Below are positions 45,196-54,055 of a DNA stretch of 64,000 bases, in pieces (positions within the stretch are counted from its first letter, which is position 1; each line of letters opens with the position of its first letter). The stretch lies in contig NZ_JASCXW010000004.1 in assembly GCF_030012175.1 (NCBI RefSeq), positions 1 to 64,000 on the forward strand, in the 5' to 3' direction. Origin of the DNA: Peloplasma aerotolerans (GTDB taxonomy: Bacteria; Bacillota_I; Bacilli_A; Acholeplasmatales; Acholeplasmataceae). The position numbers were made by a program, and so were the translations under genes. The notes under the pieces were generated by a model. The model was not told where the DNA came from and did not search any database. It worked only from the letters and a program-made list of their open reading frames with translations.

Positions 45196-45378
45196 ATGGA
45201 TAGAGACCTAAACGCAGCGATAAACATCGGTGTTCAAGGTCTCATCAAATATGTAACAAAAGCGTATGGAACAGACGCAATAGCTTGGTAAATTAATAGA
45301 CACGGGTCTGTTTTACCCAAGAAGCCCCCACTTCTAATGATGTTCATTAAGTGGTGGGAGTAGTTCACTATGAATAAT
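45196..45378 (+). mobile_element. IS200/IS605-type remnant: TnpB tail and right end
   Basis: The first 32 codons (45196-45291) read DRDLNAAINIGVQGLIKYV and end in AW-stop, the conserved C-terminus of TnpB with its last RuvC Asp. Upstream no TnpB sequence is recognisable, so the gene is truncated. After the stop, CCCCCACTTCTAATGA and TCATTAAGTGGTGGGAG (45325-45360) form the subterminal hairpin, followed by TAGTTCAC, as in IS605 right ends. The segment corresponds to the region that encodes the TnpB guide RNA, but no protein remains to use it. Confidence 0.75.
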
Positions 45379-45402
45379 CATCCTAAAAGGCCTGAAGTAC
45401 CT

Positions 45403-45444
45403 AAAACTATAGTTTCTATCAATTTTATTGACTATAGTTTTTTT
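45403..45444. terminator. Strong bidirectional terminator
   Basis: AAAACTATAGT (45403-45413) pairs perfectly with ACTATAGTTTT (45431-45441) and runs into TTT. It insulates the SEC-C gene from the repeat/IS region. Confidence 0.75.
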
Positions 45445-45494
45445 GTTACTCGCATGATAAAATATATATATACATGATAGAGGAGATACTTTTA

Positions 45495-47354
45495 ATGAAC
45501 CCTAATAAATATTTAGAGGACTATATCATTTCATGCAGTCACTTATATGGAATGATTCATAAACAAAGGGTAGAAACTCTGTTTCATCTTCATCATCCAA
45601 ATCAAAAATTAACATTTGAAAAAATAGATCAAGACTATCTGTTAAATAACTTTGTATTTTTCAAAAAAGATTTTTTTATTATGGAAGCAATCTATATCAA
45701 TAACGAGATGTCAAAACATTTAGCTGAAACAAATGGTAAACCCTATTATGTTCCAACTCTTGAGGAACTTTTGTCATATAAAAATGAGTTTAGAGATGAA
45801 TATACTGATGAAGAAAATAGACTTTATATTTACTTATCGAAAGTGAAAAATGAAGTGGTTGCATCCAATGTGATTGATGATATTATTGGCCTTATACAGG
45901 TTGGTTCTACAATTGAATCTGTGATAAGTCGTATAAGTGATTATAATATTGAACCATCAGATTTTGAACACATCATACCAGTGATTATAAATATTGCCAA
46001 CAACACAAGGACTTGGGTAAATAATGGTTATACAGCAAATGAACTCGTTTTGATGCATACGAATAAGAATAAAATTGGTAGAAACAGTTTATGTCCGTGT
46101 GGAAGTGGCAAAAAATACAAATACTGTTGCATCAATAAACTTTTTATTGGTGAGGATAATCAAGATTTACACAATATAGATGTTTTTAAATTGTCTGATC
46201 AGGACAAATCAAAAATAAAGAAAAATTTGATAAGAGAAATGGATCGCATTCAGTTTTATATTGTTTTACTGAAACAGCCTTCTATGCGTGAACTTATTGA
46301 TGATTTCATGTCTAAAGATATTGAACAGATTAGTCAATATGACCCAAATTTGTTAATGGGAGTTTTAGTTGAGATTCTTTTTAAAAAGAACAAAAAGAAA
46401 TTAACAAGTTCTATCCAAGAGAAAGTATATAGAACTTTAAGAATTTGGACTAAGAAAAGCTGGATTCCAGAAATTTATGATGAAATCATCTATCTCCTAA
46501 ATCAGTCTACGGCTCCATCTAATGAATTAATAATTAATAATTTATTATCTTTGTATAGCACACAAGATTATACTCCAAAAGATCAAATTCCAATGAATAA
46601 ACCTTTTGATTTTTTGAAGAAACGACAAGAAAACACTATCTATGATGAGTATATGGATGAACAATTCGAAAATCTTTCTGTTGATATATATCGATCAACA
46701 TTAAAAAATATTCCTGTACACTTGTATAACTTATTATTTTTATATCCTTTGTCTGTAGCTGTACTAAGATTGTTACTAGACTTTACTGGCATAAAAAATG
46801 ATGAGAAACTACTTGAAGCAATCATATACGCTTTTGAAAAAAGTAGAGATGAAGCTTTAAATAATCCTAGTGAGGATTTTTATAGTATTGGTGATAATCG
46901 AATATATATTTTATCACTTGATTCTTTAGCATATATCTATAAACAAAATGGACAATATAAGGATGCTTATCTTCTTTATGAAAAAATACTAAAATATGAT
47001 TTAAGTGATAGATTTATGGCTAAAGAGTCAGTATTAATTTGCTATGTCTATTTAGGTATGATGGATAAGCTGATGTCATCTATCGTAAATCTTGATGATG
47101 AATCTCCATATAAAAAATTGCTCATGCTTTATGCCCAAATTGATAATGATCAACCATATGCTCAAACTTATCTTTTAGCCAATGATAAACATGAATCTAT
47201 TCTTAATGCTATATGTTATGGCTATGACCCTTTAAGTGATGATTTATCTGAAAATGATAAATTCTTTTTAGATGATTTTTATCCATTATTTACTTATAAC
47301 AAGAAAGTTATGGAAAAGTTGAAATTATTACATGTTGAAAATATACTGATGTGA
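45495..47354 (+). CDS. SEC-C zinc-binding protein with TPR-like C-terminus
   Basis: A 619-residue protein. The SEC-C motif GRNSLCPCGSGKKYKYCC (near residue 197) binds zinc, as in SecA tails and YecA-like proteins. The N-terminal part is helical. The C-terminal 250 residues hold repeat-like helices (SLAYIYKQNGQYKDAYLLYE) resembling TPRs. Its role is unknown; SEC-C proteins often contact ribosomes or secretion machinery. ATG 45495 follows GAGGAG; the earlier ATG 45474 covers that site. Confidence 0.75.
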   Translation: MNPNKYLEDYIISCSHLYGMIHKQRVETLFHLHHPNQKLTFEKIDQDYLLNNFVFFKKDFFIMEAIYINNEMSKHLAETNGKPYYVPTLEELLSYKNEFRDEYTDEENRLYIYLSKVKNEVVASNVIDDIIGLIQVGSTIESVISRISDYNIEPSDFEHIIPVIINIANNTRTWVNNGYTANELVLMHTNKNKIGRNSLCPCGSGKKYKYCCINKLFIGEDNQDLHNIDVFKLSDQDKSKIKKNLIREMDRIQFYIVLLKQPSMRELIDDFMSKDIEQISQYDPNLLMGVLVEILFKKNKKKLTSSIQEKVYRTLRIWTKKSWIPEIYDEIIYLLNQSTAPSNELIINNLLSLYSTQDYTPKDQIPMNKPFDFLKKRQENTIYDEYMDEQFENLSVDIYRSTLKNIPVHLYNLLFLYPLSVAVLRLLLDFTGIKNDEKLLEAIIYAFEKSRDEALNNPSEDFYSIGDNRIYILSLDSLAYIYKQNGQYKDAYLLYEKILKYDLSDRFMAKESVLICYVYLGMMDKLMSSIVNLDDESPYKKLLMLYAQIDNDQPYAQTYLLANDKHESILNAICYGYDPLSDDLSENDKFFLDDFYPLFTYNKKVMEKLKLLHVENILM

Positions 47355-47451
47355 ATTTATTAATAAATAACATAAAAATGTATTTCTGGAATTATCCATG
47401 AAATACTTTTTATGATATACTATTTTTATACTAATCTACTCGGAGGAAACT

Positions 47452-49233
47452 ATGTGCGGAATCGTTGGTTTCATTGGTAATAAAAACGCAAAAGATATCA
47501 TCTTAAATGGTCTAACTAAACTAGAATATAGAGGTTATGATTCTGCAGGGATGAGTCTATACAATACACGTTATCAAATCTTTGATATCTATAAAGATGT
47601 AGGACGTGTCCAACATCTCATTGATTCAGCTAAAAATAGTGCTTTATCAAATATAGGTATAGGGCATACACGTTGGGCAACCCATGGTAAAGTAAACAAA
47701 GAGAACTCACATCCTCATTATTCTCAATCACGCCGTTTTATTATTGTTCATAATGGCGTCATTGAGAATTATCAAGCTTTAAAGTCTCAATACCTAAAAT
47801 ACTCAAATTTTACAAGCGATACTGATACAGAAGTAATTGCTCAATTAATAGAAACTTTTTCTGAAACACTTCATGTTGATAATGCAATCCTTACAACCTT
47901 AAAACTACTGAAAGGCTCTTATGCATTACTTATTCTGGACTCCCAGGATCCAGAAAAAGTATATGCTGCTAAATATAAGAGTCCTTTATTGATAGGAAAA
48001 AGTGATGAGGGTATCACGATAGCTTCTGATTTAATGGCATTAGTAGGTTATAGTGATACTTATTATCCATTAGAAGATAAAACATTTGTCGTAGCTTCAC
48101 GTGATGATGTTAGGGTATTCAATCTAAACCACGAACTTATCCAACCAAACTTTAAAAAAATAGAATTAGATCATGCAGATACTGAAAAAGGGGTTTATGC
48201 CCATTACATGTTAAAAGAAATCAACGAACAACCTGCTGTCGTTCGTCGAATTCTTACGAATTATTATGATACTGAAACATCACGTATTCCTAAATCTTTA
48301 ATTTCAGCTATTCAGCAATCAGATCGGATCTACATCTTAGCTGCAGGAACCTCAATGCATGCAGGACTCATAGGAAAAAATCTATTTGAAAAAATAACAA
48401 ACATTCCAACAGAAGTCCATATAGCATCAGAATTTGCATATCAAAGACCATTACTATCTAAATCACCATTTTTTATCTTAGTTTCTCAATCAGGAGAAAC
48501 TGCAGATCTTCGTGCATGCCTTGTTGAACTAAAAACATCTAACTATCAAATCTTAACGATTACAAATGTCCCATCCTCTACACTTGCTAGAGAAGCGACA
48601 TTTGCTTTAGAAATCCATGCAGGACCAGAAATAGCCGTCGCGTCTACGAAAGCTTATATCGCACAAATTGCGATATTAGCTCTATTAGCTAACTCAATTA
48701 CTGAATCTTCAATTGATATGAAAAAAGAATTATCGATTGTTGCTAATGCAATTGAGAATTTCCTAGCAAATGAATCAATACTTACACACGTTAGAAATAA
48801 ACTAACAAAACCAAACTGTTTCTACATTGGTAGAGGCTTAGACTACTATACAGGACTAGAAGCATCCCTTAAACTAAAAGAAATCTCCTACATCCAAACA
48901 GAAGGTTTTGCTGCTGGAGAATTAAAGCATGGAACCATTGCTTTAATTGAAGAAGGCACTCCAGTTATAGCTTTAATATCTGATCCTAAAATCAATCATA
49001 ATACAAGGTCAAACCTAAATGAAGTGTCTGCACGTGGTGCAAACACACTTCATATAGTGACTTCAAATTGTGAAGAACCTGAAGATGAAATCATCCTGGA
49101 TACCGTTCATCCACTTTTAACACCAATGATTATGGTTGTTCCTACACAACTTATTTCCTATTATGCTGCGTTAGAACGCAGTCATGACATAGATAAACCA
49201 AGAAATCTAGCAAAAAGCGTAACGGTAGAATAA
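47452..49233 (+). CDS. glmS: Glutamine-fructose-6-phosphate aminotransferase
   Basis: A 593-residue GlmS with Cys2 nucleophile in MCGIVGFIG, GHTRWATHG, VHNGVIENY and two SIS domains (ILAAGTSMHAG, SQSGETADLRA, GRGLDYYTGLEASLKLKEIS), ending AKSVTVE. It makes glucosamine-6-P from fructose-6-P and glutamine. It heads glmS-glmM-glmU with 15 bases to glmM. The 97-base leader has an extended -10 (TGATATACT) but is too short for a glmS ribozyme, so control differs from Bacillus. Confidence 0.95.
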   Translation: MCGIVGFIGNKNAKDIILNGLTKLEYRGYDSAGMSLYNTRYQIFDIYKDVGRVQHLIDSAKNSALSNIGIGHTRWATHGKVNKENSHPHYSQSRRFIIVHNGVIENYQALKSQYLKYSNFTSDTDTEVIAQLIETFSETLHVDNAILTTLKLLKGSYALLILDSQDPEKVYAAKYKSPLLIGKSDEGITIASDLMALVGYSDTYYPLEDKTFVVASRDDVRVFNLNHELIQPNFKKIELDHADTEKGVYAHYMLKEINEQPAVVRRILTNYYDTETSRIPKSLISAIQQSDRIYILAAGTSMHAGLIGKNLFEKITNIPTEVHIASEFAYQRPLLSKSPFFILVSQSGETADLRACLVELKTSNYQILTITNVPSSTLAREATFALEIHAGPEIAVASTKAYIAQIAILALLANSITESSIDMKKELSIVANAIENFLANESILTHVRNKLTKPNCFYIGRGLDYYTGLEASLKLKEISYIQTEGFAAGELKHGTIALIEEGTPVIALISDPKINHNTRSNLNEVSARGANTLHIVTSNCEEPEDEIILDTVHPLLTPMIMVVPTQLISYYAALERSHDIDKPRNLAKSVTVE

Positions 49234-49248
49234 CAGGAGGATAATATA

Positions 49249-50559
49249 ATGGGTAAATATTTTGGTACAGATGGTATTAGAGGGGATGCTACATCGAAAG
49301 TAACTCCAACACTTGCATATAGCGTAGGAAACACATTAAGAAAAGCATTAAATATGAACCAACTTGTTATTGGTATGGATACAAGACCAACTTCAGCTAT
49401 GTTATCTGTTCGGCTTGCACACGGTGCAATCATGGGAGGTATGGAAGTTTGGAATGCATATGTCTTAAGCACACCTATGATTGCACATTACTCAAAACTA
49501 AGAGGTATTGTAGGTGCAATGATTACAGCATCTCATAATGTTCATACAGATAATGGGATTAAAATCTTTGTTAAAGGTTTTAAGACAACTCCTGATGAAG
49601 AAGCAAAAATTGAAAAGTTGATGGCTGCTAATCAAGTCATTAAACTTCCGATTCATACCGTAAAAAATGGTAATGATGATGTTAAAATTCAATACTTACA
49701 AATTTATAAAAAACTCAAATTAGAAAAAATAGATTTAAAAGCAATCTTTGATACTGCCAATGGGGCTACATCAAGTATTACAAAAGAGATTTTAGACCTT
49801 TATGTACCAAATGCTTTACAAATCTATAAACATGAAGGAATAAATACATTAATCAATGATCATTGTGGCTCTACGCATATGGAAACCATGATTAAAGAAG
49901 TATTAAAAAAGAAATATCCAGTTGGTTTTAGTTTTGATGGTGATGGAGACCGCATTCAAGCAGTTGATGCTACTGGTAGAATTTATGATGGTGACATGAT
50001 TGTTTATATGATTGCCAATCATATGAAACAAAATGGCACCTTAGCAAATAATGGTGTTGTACTAACAAAAATGAGTAACTTAGGCATTATTAAAGCTTTA
50101 AAAGATAAGGGTATTGATGTTGTTTTATCCGATGTTGGTGATAAAAATGTATCACTTGCTATGGAAGAACATGGATATTGTATTGGTGGTGAATCTTCAG
50201 GGCATGTGATCTTAAGCCAATTTATTCATACAGGTGATGGTTTATTAGTTTCTATGTATTTAATGAAAATACTCAATGATACTAAAAAATGGTTTGATGA
50301 ACTCACAAAAGATGTTAAACTATATCCGATTGAACATGTAAATATTTCTGAAGTTCCAAAAGAAACTTTAAAAAAAGATTCTGTTCAAAACTATTTAATT
50401 AAATTAAAAGAAAAATTGGGTGAAGATTCTCTTCTCTTAGTTAGACCAAGTGGCACCGAGAACTTGATTCGCGTGACAGTCAGTCATCCGGATGAATCAA
50501 TGGTTAAAAATAGCACAAAGGATCTTGTATCATTTATCCTTAAGGAGGGTGAAAAGTAA
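49249..50559 (+). CDS. glmM: Phosphoglucosamine mutase
   Basis: A 436-residue alpha-D-phosphohexomutase. MGKYFGTDGIRG opens, Ser95 in TASHN carries the phosphate, FDGDGDR binds magnesium, and GGESSGH and RPSGTENLIRV complete the family set. It converts glucosamine-6-P to glucosamine-1-P. It is joined to glmU by a one-base overlap (GTAATG). Confidence 0.95.
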   Translation: MGKYFGTDGIRGDATSKVTPTLAYSVGNTLRKALNMNQLVIGMDTRPTSAMLSVRLAHGAIMGGMEVWNAYVLSTPMIAHYSKLRGIVGAMITASHNVHTDNGIKIFVKGFKTTPDEEAKIEKLMAANQVIKLPIHTVKNGNDDVKIQYLQIYKKLKLEKIDLKAIFDTANGATSSITKEILDLYVPNALQIYKHEGINTLINDHCGSTHMETMIKEVLKKKYPVGFSFDGDGDRIQAVDATGRIYDGDMIVYMIANHMKQNGTLANNGVVLTKMSNLGIIKALKDKGIDVVLSDVGDKNVSLAMEEHGYCIGGESSGHVILSQFIHTGDGLLVSMYLMKILNDTKKWFDELTKDVKLYPIEHVNISEVPKETLKKDSVQNYLIKLKEKLGEDSLLLVRPSGTENLIRVTVSHPDESMVKNSTKDLVSFILKEGEK

Positions 50560-51938
50560 TGAAAAAATATGCACTCATACTCGCAGCAGGTAAAGGCACA
50601 AGAATGCGCACTGAATTGCCAAAATGTGCGTTTCCAATCTTAAAGAAACCAATGATTGAATATATCATTGAAAACATTGAAAAATCAGTGATTGATGAAA
50701 CGATTGTTGTTGTTGGTCATAAAAAAGAAGTGATGGAAGATATTTTAAAAGACCGAGTCAAATATGCAGTCCAAGAAGAACAACTAGGAACCGGTCATGC
50801 AGTATCTTCAGCAGCATCTTTATTAGAAAATGAAGAAGGTATTACTTTTATCCTTCCTGGAGATATGCCACTTATGGAATATCCCGTCATGGATAAAATC
50901 ATTTCATCTCACCTTGAGATGGGAAATGATTTAACGGTTGTTACGATGTTAATGGATTATCCAAAGGGATATGGTCGTATTATTCGAGATGAATATGGTG
51001 TTGTTAATGGTATCGTTGAAGAACTTGATTGTAATGAATCTCAAAAACTCATTAAAGAAGTGAATTCAAGCGTTTATGTCGTTGATAATAAAGCATTATT
51101 TGAAACGATTAAAAAGATTAGAAGAAATGAACGTAAAGGTGAATATTACTTAACTGATATCGTTTCATTAATGCATCAAACACATAAAGTCAATACTTTT
51201 TTAGTTAGAGATCCTCAAATAACAATGGGTGTTAATGACTTATATGGTGTTGGTATTGCTGAAAAGTATTTACGTGATACCATTAATAAAGGCCATATGT
51301 TAGGTGGAGTCTCTATTGTAAACCCTGAGACTGTAACGATTGGACATAATGTTATAATTGAACCAGGTGCTTGGATATACCCAAATACAACCTTAATGGG
51401 TAATACCATTATTAAAGCTGGTGCAGTTATTGGACCAAATACAGAAGTTTTGAATTCAACGATTGAATCGTATGCAGAAATTAGACATAGTATCGTTTTA
51501 GATTCTATTGTTGGTGAACGTACAACCGTTGGTCCATTTGCTCACTTAAGAAGAAATGCAATCATCGGTAAAGATAATAGAATTGGTAACTTTGTTGAAG
51601 TTAAAGCATCTACTACAGGAGATCACACCAAAGCTGCACACTTAATTTATATTGGTGATGCAGAAGTAGGATCTAATGTTAATTTTGGTTGTGGATCAGT
51701 TACTGTTAACTATGATGGTGTTAAAAAACATAAGACCATCATTGGTGATGATGTCTTTATTGGATGTAATGTGAATTTGGTTGCTCCAATAAAGGTAAGT
51801 GATAATGTCTTTATCGCCGCAGGTTCAACAGTGACTCAAGATATTCCTAAAGGTGCAATGGCTATTGCACGTAATAAACAAATCAATAAAGAAGATTATT
51901 CAAAGAACTTAATTAAACCAAAACCAAAACCTGAATAA
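50559..51938 (+). CDS. glmU: Bifunctional GlcNAc-1-P uridylyl/GlcN-1-P acetyltransferase
   Basis: A 459-residue GlmU: N-terminal LILAAGKGTRM and QLGTGHAV (uridylyltransferase), and a C-terminal left-handed beta-helix with GPFAHLRRN, GNFVEVKAS and NYDGVKKHKT. It completes UDP-GlcNAc, the entry point for wecB and the nonulosonate block. The gene is followed by a terminator. Confidence 0.95.
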   Translation: MKKYALILAAGKGTRMRTELPKCAFPILKKPMIEYIIENIEKSVIDETIVVVGHKKEVMEDILKDRVKYAVQEEQLGTGHAVSSAASLLENEEGITFILPGDMPLMEYPVMDKIISSHLEMGNDLTVVTMLMDYPKGYGRIIRDEYGVVNGIVEELDCNESQKLIKEVNSSVYVVDNKALFETIKKIRRNERKGEYYLTDIVSLMHQTHKVNTFLVRDPQITMGVNDLYGVGIAEKYLRDTINKGHMLGGVSIVNPETVTIGHNVIIEPGAWIYPNTTLMGNTIIKAGAVIGPNTEVLNSTIESYAEIRHSIVLDSIVGERTTVGPFAHLRRNAIIGKDNRIGNFVEVKASTTGDHTKAAHLIYIGDAEVGSNVNFGCGSVTVNYDGVKKHKTIIGDDVFIGCNVNLVAPIKVSDNVFIAAGSTVTQDIPKGAMAIARNKQINKEDYSKNLIKPKPKPE

Positions 51939-51948
51939 TATCACTATA

Positions 51949-51981
51949 GATAGTTGCGATCCTTTGCAACTATCTTTTTTT
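51949..51981 (+). terminator. Terminator of glmSMU
   Basis: GATAGTTGC (51949-51957) pairs with GCAACTATC (51966-51974), followed by TTTTTTT. Confidence 0.9.
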
Positions 51982-52012
51982 ATGTTCTTTTATATCAATA
52001 GATATATCGTGA

Positions 52013-52018
52013 TATAAT
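52013..52018 (+). promoter_or_regulatory. Promoter -10 of the regulator/synthase pair
   Basis: TATAAT preceded by TG one base upstream (TGATATAAT), an extended -10 about 57 bases before the ATG at 52076. Confidence 0.5.
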
Positions 52019-52075
52019 AAATTAACAACAAAAATATCTTTGTTAGTCTATGATAAAAGAGATGTAGGAGATAAT

Positions 52076-54055
52076 ATGAACCCTTTAGTAATCCCTATCT
52101 TATTAGAAAAAGAAGTGAATCGTCATACTTATCTCATTATAAAAGATGATATATCGATATTAATCGACCCAGGTGCTAAACACCATGTGCCGCTTCTTTT
52201 AGCAGCATTAGAAGAACATATTGAAATCTCTAAACTATCTTATATTGTTTTACAATCTAATGATTACTTAAACTTAACATCACTAGAAGACTTAAATCAA
52301 AAGGGTTTTCATGGAAAAGTGATTGTTAATGAAGTAGGTGTCCCCTATTTAGAAAACATGATCTCTAATGATATTGTTACGATTGAATCACTAGATTATA
52401 AACTTAAATTTGGAGATGGACAAACACTAGAGTTTATTTCTATGCCTTTTTTGCCTTTTCCTGAATGTTATGTAAGTATTTATATTGAAGAGGGCTTTTT
52501 GTTTTCTGCACATCTTTTTTCTCATCATACAAAAAATCAAAAGGAATTGATTAATTCAATCAATCAATTCCATGAAAGTGTACTCCCTAGTATTGAGTTT
52601 GTCAGACAAGCAGTTAAGAAAATAAAGAAACATAATATTATTTCTATTTATCCGCGTTTAGGTCTTGTGATTCATAAGCTTATGATCCCTGATGTTTATC
52701 AAGGCATCTTATCCTATGATTTTTATAATTCCAATCAAGTTGTTGAACGCAAAAATAAAAAGAATGTTTCTTATAACTATGAAACGATTTGTAATCATAT
52801 GCTAAAGAAACTAGAAACGAAATACCATAGATACGAAATATTAGATGCTTTTAAAGACTCTGAGATTTATTTGGAGCTTTATCCTCATATTGAAATAGAG
52901 TCTACAAAGCTTGCAGGCTATAAATTATGGAATACTTTTTTTGATACGATTTATCAAAAAAAGGGTGTTAGTTGGCTAACACTCCTAGAATCTGTTGTTA
53001 AAAAGTATCATAAGTCATTTAACATTCAGTTACCTGCAATCTATAAGACAACATCATATCTTCAACAATCAAAAATAGAGATCTTAAATGTCGAAAAGAA
53101 AAACCTTGAACAAGAAGTTGAAGAACTATCCTCAAAAATAACAGAGACAACCGATAAACTTCTGCGTTGTTCAATCACCAATCTTTATAATCAAAGATTT
53201 ATGATTGGTCATTTATTAAATAACTTAGATCAACCTTTAGCTGAAAACAAATCAAGATGTTTGGTCTTGATACATATTGATAACTTATTAGAAATCAATA
53301 AAAAATATGGTGTTCATAAAGGTGATGAGACCTTAAGGAACTTAGTTCATATCATTAATAACATGAAACAAGAAGATGCTTTATTATTTAAACAAAATGG
53401 ACCTGGTATTTTTGTTTATCGTCACGAAATTGATGAGAAGTCTTTAACAGCGCTCGCTGTTAAATTAAGTAATCTCGTTAAAAAGTCAGAACTCTTTATA
53501 GAGCCGATAACGATAACGATAAGTATTACCTCATCATCTGAACTAAATACGCGTTATGGCCTTGATGAACGTGTTAATCAGTTTATTGAACTTGCACAAA
53601 TGCGACTAGAAAGAGCGAAACTCAAAGGTAAAGATCAAATCCTTGATCAACATACAGATGAAAAAACATTTACTGAAGGGATTATTCTTTTGGTTGATGA
53701 AGATGAAACTTATCAAAACTTAATGGTTAAAATCTTTGATCGAATCCATTATCAAGTGATTATTGCTAAAGATATCTATGATGCTTATGATCAATTAGAA
53801 ACTCATAATATTGATGTCATTATCTCTGAGATTAATTTAACAAAACTTGATGGTTTTCAACTTAAACAAAAAATCAATCAATCTCAAAACTTTAGAAACA
53901 TCCCATTTATTATGGTAAGTCACCATAAAAATTTGGATGTTGTGACACGTTGTAATTTATTAGATGTTGACTTTATTTTACAAAAGCCTATTATACCAGA
54001 AGAATTAATTGGACATATTAAGCGTATTCGTGACCAGAAAGTGATGATATCATGA
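52076..54055 (+). CDS. MBL-fold/GGDEF/REC regulator, all catalytic motifs degenerate
   Basis: A 659-residue cytosolic protein with three signalling domains. Residues 1-200 match a metallo-beta-lactamase fold (ILIDPG) but the HxHxDH motif is replaced (LQSNDYLNL) and the later ligands are lost (FSAHLFS). A coiled coil spans about 333-362. A GGDEF-like domain (about 363-525) has NGPGIF instead of GGDEF. A receiver domain (about 535-655) keeps Asp541 and Lys637 but has Glu585 at the phospho-acceptor position. It therefore looks like a binding-only regulator, possibly fixed in the active state. ATG 52076 follows TAGGAG. It overlaps the synthase gene by four bases and probably controls it. Confidence 0.8.
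   Translation: MNPLVIPILLEKEVNRHTYLIIKDDISILIDPGAKHHVPLLLAALEEHIEISKLSYIVLQSNDYLNLTSLEDLNQKGFHGKVIVNEVGVPYLENMISNDIVTIESLDYKLKFGDGQTLEFISMPFLPFPECYVSIYIEEGFLFSAHLFSHHTKNQKELINSINQFHESVLPSIEFVRQAVKKIKKHNIISIYPRLGLVIHKLMIPDVYQGILSYDFYNSNQVVERKNKKNVSYNYETICNHMLKKLETKYHRYEILDAFKDSEIYLELYPHIEIESTKLAGYKLWNTFFDTIYQKKGVSWLTLLESVVKKYHKSFNIQLPAIYKTTSYLQQSKIEILNVEKKNLEQEVEELSSKITETTDKLLRCSITNLYNQRFMIGHLLNNLDQPLAENKSRCLVLIHIDNLLEINKKYGVHKGDETLRNLVHIINNMKQEDALLFKQNGPGIFVYRHEIDEKSLTALAVKLSNLVKKSELFIEPITITISITSSSELNTRYGLDERVNQFIELAQMRLERAKLKGKDQILDQHTDEKTFTEGIILLVDEDETYQNLMVKIFDRIHYQVIIAKDIYDAYDQLETHNIDVIISEINLTKLDGFQLKQKINQSQNFRNIPFIMVSHHKNLDVVTRCNLLDVDFILQKPIIPEELIGHIKRIRDQKVMIS

Noticed and set aside
47355-47451. 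glmS ribozyme upstream of glmS
   Set aside because: The intergenic stretch is only 97 bases and contains a normal promoter and ribosome binding site; the ribozyme core does not fit.
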